64,000 nucleotides of DNA from Timema cristinae (taxonomy: Eukaryota > Arthropoda > Insecta > Phasmatodea > Timematidae): positions 38,875,986-38,939,985 of the forward strand of contig JBCFYV010000012.1 of the NCBI GenBank assembly GCA_039000515.1, written 5' to 3'. The translations under genes and the position numbers were made by a program. Shown here piece after piece: positions 24,408-64,000 of this stretch. Position 1 is the stretch's first letter; each line of letters begins with the position of its first letter. The notes below the pieces were generated by a model. The model ran no database searches and was not told the DNA's origin. It saw nothing but the letters and a program-made list of their open reading frames with translations.

Positions 24408-25349
24408 AGTCTCTTCAAACTTAAAAAAAAAAAATCACGACGATTAGTCATGTGTACAGAAGCGCCACTGTCCATTGTCCAGTTATCTTTGTTGGTGACT
24501 GCTAACATTAGCATAACATCCCACTTCTCTGCACCGAATGCTGAGAAATGATCCTTTTGGGAACGGTCACTGTGGGTGTTTTGCTGTCCATTTTCTCTGG
24601 GTTTCTTAGGTGCATGACAGTCGCTTGTGTAATGTCCTTTTATTTGGCAATTATAGCACGTTACTCTTGGTTTTCTGATATATTCCTTTGTTTTTGATTG
24701 AACTTTTGAGAGTTATTAGACTTTTAAAAATCGCTCTTCAAATTTGTCGAAGATGAAAATGCACTTTTCGATTGTTAATTTGATGTAAAACTGGCCTCTT
24801 CATCCAACAGACGTGCCGTCATATTTGGGACCATCTATGTAGCCTCGTCTAGTAAAAGCCAAGCTTGTCTGAAGTTTCGAAATTTGGAAGGTAGACTACA
24901 AAAAATTTTAGTCATGATGGTAACATTGCTGAGTTGTTCACCAGTCTCTCTCACATGTCGCGCGAGATTTTCTATCTTGGCAATATGCTGAGCAATGAAG
25001 TCGTTGGCTTCCATCTTGTACTAATGAAAGCTTTCATGGACTAGCATTTTGTTCATTTCTGATTTTTGCTCAAAGATAGAGTTTAATTTCTCTAGCATTT
25101 CTTTAGACGAGTCGCAATTTTCAACTAATGTGATCTGTGATAGTTCCATTGCTATAGTGAGTGTAAACATAGCAATTGCATCATCTTTGTTAGTTCTTTA
25201 TCTTTGTCTATTGTCGGCTTTTCTATGGCACTTTTTGCAACATTGAAGACTCCTTTTGCCCTTAAGGCACAGTTCATCTGGAATTTCCATTGATGATAAT
25301 TATTGCCGTCAAACTTATTTACGGGTGCCACGTCAAACTTTTCAGCCAA
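24400..25349 (-). pseudogene. copia gag and protease region, frameshifted
   Basis: Starts MAEKFDVAPVNKFDG with the NYHQWKFQM 'W' motif of copia Gag. It loses frame near 25185, continues as ENLARHVRETGEQL and LPSKFRNFRQAW (Gag capsid-like), and is interrupted by more stops. A CCHC zinc knuckle CYNCQIKGHYTSDC lies at about 24610-24660 and the protease motif WTMDSGAS at about 24465. No continuous reading frame remains. Confidence 0.85.
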
Positions 25350-25566
25350 TATTTTTACTTTGGTCTCGCGAATTATATAACTTCAAACACACAGCACAAG
25401 GCTGTTTGCTGATCACGCGAACCTAAAAAAAAAAAAGGTGAATCCTTTCGTTTCCAAACGTGAACGCGAATTCACAAAACGGATTAGTGAATTACCCGAC
25501 GGATAGTTTTTACGAAATATTACATGAATATTTACACAGTTGTTGGGTGTTTGGGCCCATAACCCA

Positions 25567-25766
25567 TTAAAACTATAATTGAGGTTTGGAACGCACTATT
25601 CTTATTCAACACAACGCACACGGTAATTGTACAACATGACTGTTACATTACGCCAGTAAGAAGGGAAGTTTTAAAGAATATATTCATGTGCCACACTATT
25701 TCGCACTCACACTGTTGGTTAAGGGGCTAGCCTAAACAAGTATGATATTTTAAATATGTTCAGACA
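25567..25766 (-). repeat. 5' LTR of the copia element
   Basis: It pairs with the LTR at 21279-21480: both share the blocks TTAAAACTATAATT, ACACAACGCACA and CTGTTGGTTAAGGGG in the same order and spacing. It is next to the primer-binding site at 25552-25566. Confidence 0.9.
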
Positions 25767-25772
25767 AAAAGT

Positions 25773-27138
25773 TAAGGAAAATGCATAATAATTCCAAATA
25801 AAAGGGAATGGGCAACGTTTGCTGGGGAAAACTTTTTCAGTGGAGCCTATGCAAATCAAATGCAGGTAGTAAGAAATGAAAAACTTAATTTAAATCTAAA
25901 TAAAATATTTTATCCCAACCTTGTTTTTGTTAACCATTCTGAATGAAAATTAATGTACCGAAAATTATTACAAATCTAAACATAACAAATGATGAAATAT
26001 AGTCCTAAATCCTGTTGGACACATCTATAAAAACAAATATACTTACTTTGAAGAGAAAATTGAAATGCCAACATGAAAATCGCTTTACAGCCAAAATATC
26101 TGAAAATAGAAAGTACTTATATTATATAGATTAGATTAACGACCACATTGTATAGAACATTAATCAAAGTTAGAGTATTATATTATCAAGCCTACCGTTG
26201 CATTGCAATACGATTTTTACTATATTTTTTTGTAACCAACTATATACATGGAGCGTTTCTATATAATATTTATTTAAATGCAAGGCCTATTATTAAGAAA
26301 ATTTAATTACGATGGGTCAACCCTTTCGTAAGCTAGCTTGTAAAATGTGCACTAATGGGATTTAACTCTATGAAAAAGATAGCGTTACCCCCATTAACAT
26401 TTAATTTGGTCTCTGCGCATGTTAGTTAACTTGAAGGTGCATTTTTATTGATTAAGATAATTTATTCAAATTCCAATTTCAGTGTCGTAGATCCTTCCAA
26501 TGCAATCAAGTGGAAAGTCGTAAGATGATTTATTATTTAGAACTATTCTTTAACATAGAAGTGCCATCCTTTGACATGAACGTACTTTTTTAGCTTTATA
26601 CACTGATAAAGATCCATACAGTATGAAGAAATTCTTGTTATCATAATATAACATCCATCTCTATATTAATTCACCGTATGATTTTCAAAGATGATAATGA
26701 AATGAATAGCAATTATTTATATTGTTTTGTTGATGTAATATTTTTATTAAAAACTTTAAAGTTTAATCAAAGTGGTTCATGAGAAAGATTGTACGTTTGC
26801 GATCTGAGTTAAAAATCTTTATGATGTTTACGTGTGAACTAAACACAATTTGTATTTGTAATAATATAAAATTCCTTGGTCGAATGCGTTGTATATTCTG
26901 TGACAGGAGAATGCCCTTAAATTACTTTATTTAAACAATGTATATCTATGTACACCGTCTCGAATTCTTTACATTTGTTTTGGTTACGCGTATTCTATCA
27001 GCAACTCCAAGACAAATCCCAGAGTAATGTGATTTGTAGATAAAACGATCTGGTTGTATTCTCCATGATTGCCACCAACACAATAAAAGTTACAAGTTTA
27101 ACATTAAACAACACAGTTGATAAAATGTTAATTTATTG
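25773..27138. other. No gene seen between the copia element and the pogo-like element
   Basis: AT-rich. A 40-bp stretch at 26482-26521 sits between an acceptor-like tttcag and a donor-like GTAAGA with an open frame (VVDPSNAIKWK), but it is too short to support alone. Confidence 0.45.
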
Positions 27139-27140
27139 TA

Positions 27141-29188
27141 CAGTAGCCATATGGCTTCTTTGGTAATGACTGACAGCTGACAGCTCTGAAAAGTTACCGA
27201 ACCAAATTATGTATCTTTACGCCGAACCATATGATTTGCAAAAACATGTGTTTAGCAGCTGTCACTTCTGACAGTCAAAATTTAGGTCTATACAAGAAAA
27301 ATGTAGGACCATTTTATTTATTTTTGATTAATTGTTGACCTTGATATGTTGATGTTAGGCCTAGTATTAATCATTAATTTTGTCTACTATATATTTTTTT
27401 AAATTTATCATTTAATCCCATATTAGTTTTTATCATTATTAATAAATAACTTTTAATATTTTTCTTTATTTAAAGAATAGTTACTTGTTAATAGTATTAT
27501 TAATACCATTATAAATGTGAAAAATCTGAATGTGTATTATTACACAGAGAAAAAATACCACTGTCATAAACCTTTCTAATACTATTACAACAAATAAGTC
27601 ATATTCATTATGAACTGGCTTGTACCTTTTAAGTATTTTCCAACGGGGTCACAAGAATTCTTCTACCTCATCATATTCCTCGTCGTCCTCTTCATCATCT
27701 TCAGCCAGGTTAATGATGATAGGTGTGTGGGTCTCCCTTACATCCATTTCGCTTATGCTCGCCTTTACAATTTGTTATATTGTTTTAATATGTAGGCCTA
27801 TTTATGATTACTTTAAATAATTTAACAAACAAAAATCAATATCCTTGAAAATATGTTTAGGTCTATAAAATAAATTACAATGACAAATCAAAAGCTATCC
27901 TAATTAACAAAAATCTATTTTTTATACAGTTTAAACAGTTATAACAAATTCTCTAATAAAACTACAATAACTTATTACTTGAAGTCTTAACCTGGTATTT
28001 ATTTAATCAACACTGGAGAAAGACTCGTCTCGCTAGTATTTTTTATTACACTTCACAGTTTTTTTAATACTATAAGAATCCTAAAACTCGAGGTTTAACC
28101 TAGAGGGTAACACAAAACAATCTTGGGGTTAAAATATATATTTTATAGTCTTGATGCACATACTTAAATTTTAGAGTAATGTATATTTATCACTGAAAAA
28201 CACTCGCTATTTTTTTTTACTACATGCTTTAATGTTATATTAGATAAATATTATTCAAATATCACTAAAGCCCGTTTATTTCTAAGGATAACATGCTTAC
28301 ACACCGAACTAATATTCACAAAAGAACACACGGATTACTAAGTAGCCGAATTAATATTTAAAAAAAAGACACTGTATTATTCAAATTTGTAATAAAATTA
28401 TTAACGGTAGCATAGACACGCCTAAATACTCAACTATAACATATTTTGTTGGTTTCAACTTGTAAACACAGGCGCGTGGTCTTATTAACTGTATTTTATA
28501 CGATAATTCACTGTTGTAATGTCTATTTAAAATTGTTAGATTTTGGTTATGAGAGTAACCGTTTGGTTGTTTGTATAGTTTTGCTTTTTCTGTTTAATTA
28601 AAATTAATTATTAAAAGCAAGAGAACGTTCAAAGTGGCCTTATATGCTGAAAACAAGTATGGCCACTGAATAGAAACTATACTGCCAGTTGGTGACGTAC
28701 AAAAAAGAGGACCTTGTTGCCGGTTGGACGGAGAATAGTATTAATACTCGTGTTTACAAAATTCAAACTTTATATTATATCACAAACATTTTGTATGTTT
28801 TTTCCTCTTTATTATCACAAACCAATTATTTATGTTAAAGATATGGGAAGCCAGCTATAAAAATATTAACAACTGAATATAATACCATTAAATGTAAAAT
28901 TCCCGCTCTATTTAACCTCTAATTGACACAAAAGTTAAAAATAAAAATAAAATGAATTTACTATATTTTTTTTCTTATATTTGATTATGGAAAATAAAAT
29001 TATACTGTAATCTTTGGGGAAGTATTGTTAAATGTGATTGATAATATTTTTAGTGATAATAAGAGTAGTAATTACTAAATAATAATTATTTCCAAATATG
29101 TTGACAAAAGTTACTTTCAGACAATGTTGGCATTACTGATACCATCTGCTAGCTGTCATGTAAAACCATAGAAGCGATAATTCTACTG
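27141..29188. mobile_element. pogo/Tigger-like element (2.05 kb) abutting the IRE1 5' flank
   Basis: Inverted ends start CAGTAG and finish CTACTG, flanked by TA on both sides (27139-27140, 29189-29190). End similarity covers about 40 bp (GCTTCTNTGGT...TGACAGCT). CAGTA-type ends with TA duplication fit pogo/Tigger (Tc1/mariner superfamily). A diverged copy in the same orientation lies at 37.5-40.4 kb. It holds one coding-like minus-strand stretch (27650-27775) but no full transposase. It ends 298 bp before the IRE1 ATG. Confidence 0.85.
27650..27775 (-). pseudogene. Acidic C-terminal coding relic inside the pogo-like element
   Basis: On the minus strand about 41 codons, SISEMDVRETHTPIIINL then AEDDEEDDEEYDEVEEFL and a stop. 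An acceptor-like site (ttgtaaag|GCGAGC) precedes it. The segment is missing from the intron-4 copy, where the flanking GTTTTCCAACGGGG and TTATATTGTTTTAATATG are joined. Acidic tails occur in pogo-type transposases, so a transposase 3' end is the simplest reading, but a captured host exon is possible. Confidence 0.4.
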
Positions 29189-29486
29189 TAGCACAACGTA
29201 AATACCATGGATGATGCGTGACGTGTTTGTTATTAATTCATGCAAACACTTTTAAATGCGTGTTTTTGTGATAGTGAAGTTGATTAAAAAATCAAATTTT
29301 AAGGAATGAAACCACCCTTGTGGGCTAAGTAACACATTGAAATGAAGTCTCCGCTGGCATATTGTTGCAAAACTTTTTATTTTTAATAAAAAATATATTA
29401 TATTTTAATGTTAAGTTGAGTTGTGTTTGGTGGTTTTTTCATCCCCAGTATAAATTCCTATCTTGTCTATTATATTCAATAAAATC
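29189..29486 (+). promoter_or_regulatory. IRE1 5' flank / 5'UTR region with UPRE-like core
   Basis: This is the 298 bp between the end of a 2-kb DNA transposon and the IRE1 start codon. It contains TGACGTG at 29219-29225, the core of the unfolded protein response element (TGACGTGG/A, bound by XBP1/ATF6), about 260 bp before the ATG. A splice-acceptor-like tract ends at 29448, so the true promoter could lie farther upstream, inside or beyond the transposon. The core is 7 bases and could occur by chance; no TATA box can be assigned. Confidence 0.35.
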
Positions 29487-63798
<34,312 letters not shown>

Positions 63799-64000
63799 TA
63801 AGGGTGAATTATCTGAACCAGTAAAGATAATGTAGAGTAAATACCTTAATTTGTGGGAAATAAAATATGTTTTTAATTTAAAATCATAAAAGATTAACAA
63901 AAATTTAAATTATGATGATCTGAATAGAAATATTATAGCTACAATTTGTTTATATTTTTAACCAACCAAAACAAAAATTCTACCGGTTGTTCTTAATGGT

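Larger units (their letters stand above)
21279..25766 (-). mobile_element. Ty1/copia LTR retrotransposon, 4.5 kb, defective
   Basis: A complete but inactive copia-type element on the minus strand. Two about 200-bp LTRs (25567-25766 and 21279-21480) start TGTCTgAACATATTT in element orientation, and AAAAGT flanks both outer ends (21273-21278, 25767-25772). Just inside the 5' LTR is TGGGTTATGGGCCCA (25552-25566), complementary to the anticodon arm of initiator-Met tRNA, as used by copia. Coding order is gag, protease, integrase, RT, RNase H, the copia order. Breaks include several frameshifts and stops in gag, a SINE in integrase, a large deletion in RT and a YVDD-to-YVND change. LTR divergence (roughly 10% by eye) suggests an old insertion. 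Confidence 0.93.

Noticed and set aside
26482..26521. 40-bp exon-like stretch on +
   Set aside because: Splice-like borders and an open frame, but too short and without partner exons.

Overview
This is a eukaryotic, intron-rich, AT-rich and very repeat-dense window. An arthropod, probably an insect with a large genome, is the best guess. The grounds are an IRE1 protein of animal type, a copia element whose primer-binding site matches the anticodon arm of initiator-Met tRNA, mariner relatives, several tRNA-derived SINEs and many small DNA transposons. The species cannot be named from the sequence.

The one confidently identified host gene is the unfolded-protein-response sensor IRE1 (ERN1), on the + strand from its start codon at 29487 past the right edge. 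Eleven coding exons join in phase through consensus splice sites. They give about 670 codons: signal peptide, luminal stress-sensing domain, transmembrane helix, and the kinase N-lobe up to just before the catalytic HRD motif. The rest of the kinase and the KEN RNase lie beyond 64000. Introns of 0.5 to 6.6 kb are filled with transposon, SINE and LINE debris. A second host gene, on the minus strand, is glimpsed as two isolated exons (19657-19482 and 11269-11115). They have a leucine-rich helical character that loosely recalls mesothelin/stereocilin/otoancorin-like proteins; this is tentative.

Layout. 1-6100: SINE tail, an old direct duplication, a minus-strand LINE relic, a hAT MITE (2649-3595), a LINE relic, and a broken TTF-type zinc-finger (hAT/ZMYM-like) transposase gene. 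6999-9026: a 2-kb non-autonomous element with long inverted ends. 9873-10882: a decayed mariner. 11-20 kb: minus-gene exons interleaved with MITEs, including two adjacent copies of one MITE (one carrying a nested MITE) and a PIF/Harbinger element with TAA target duplications inside a larger inverted-ended element. 21279-25766: a copia LTR retrotransposon on the minus strand with both LTRs, broken by a SINE that left an 18-bp target duplication, by an RT deletion and by stops. 27141-29188: a 2-kb pogo/Tigger-like element ending 298 bp before the IRE1 start codon. A second copy lies in IRE1 intron 4, flanked by a 0.2-kb inverted repeat, and two 220-bp palindromic MITEs derive from its left end. 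29487-63778: IRE1.

I found no candidate for a new multi-gene system. The points most worth following are the transposon abutting the IRE1 5' region, two SINE families with different heads but one shared 3' tail, and the 15-bp CCTAA-containing minisatellite clusters in intron 6.
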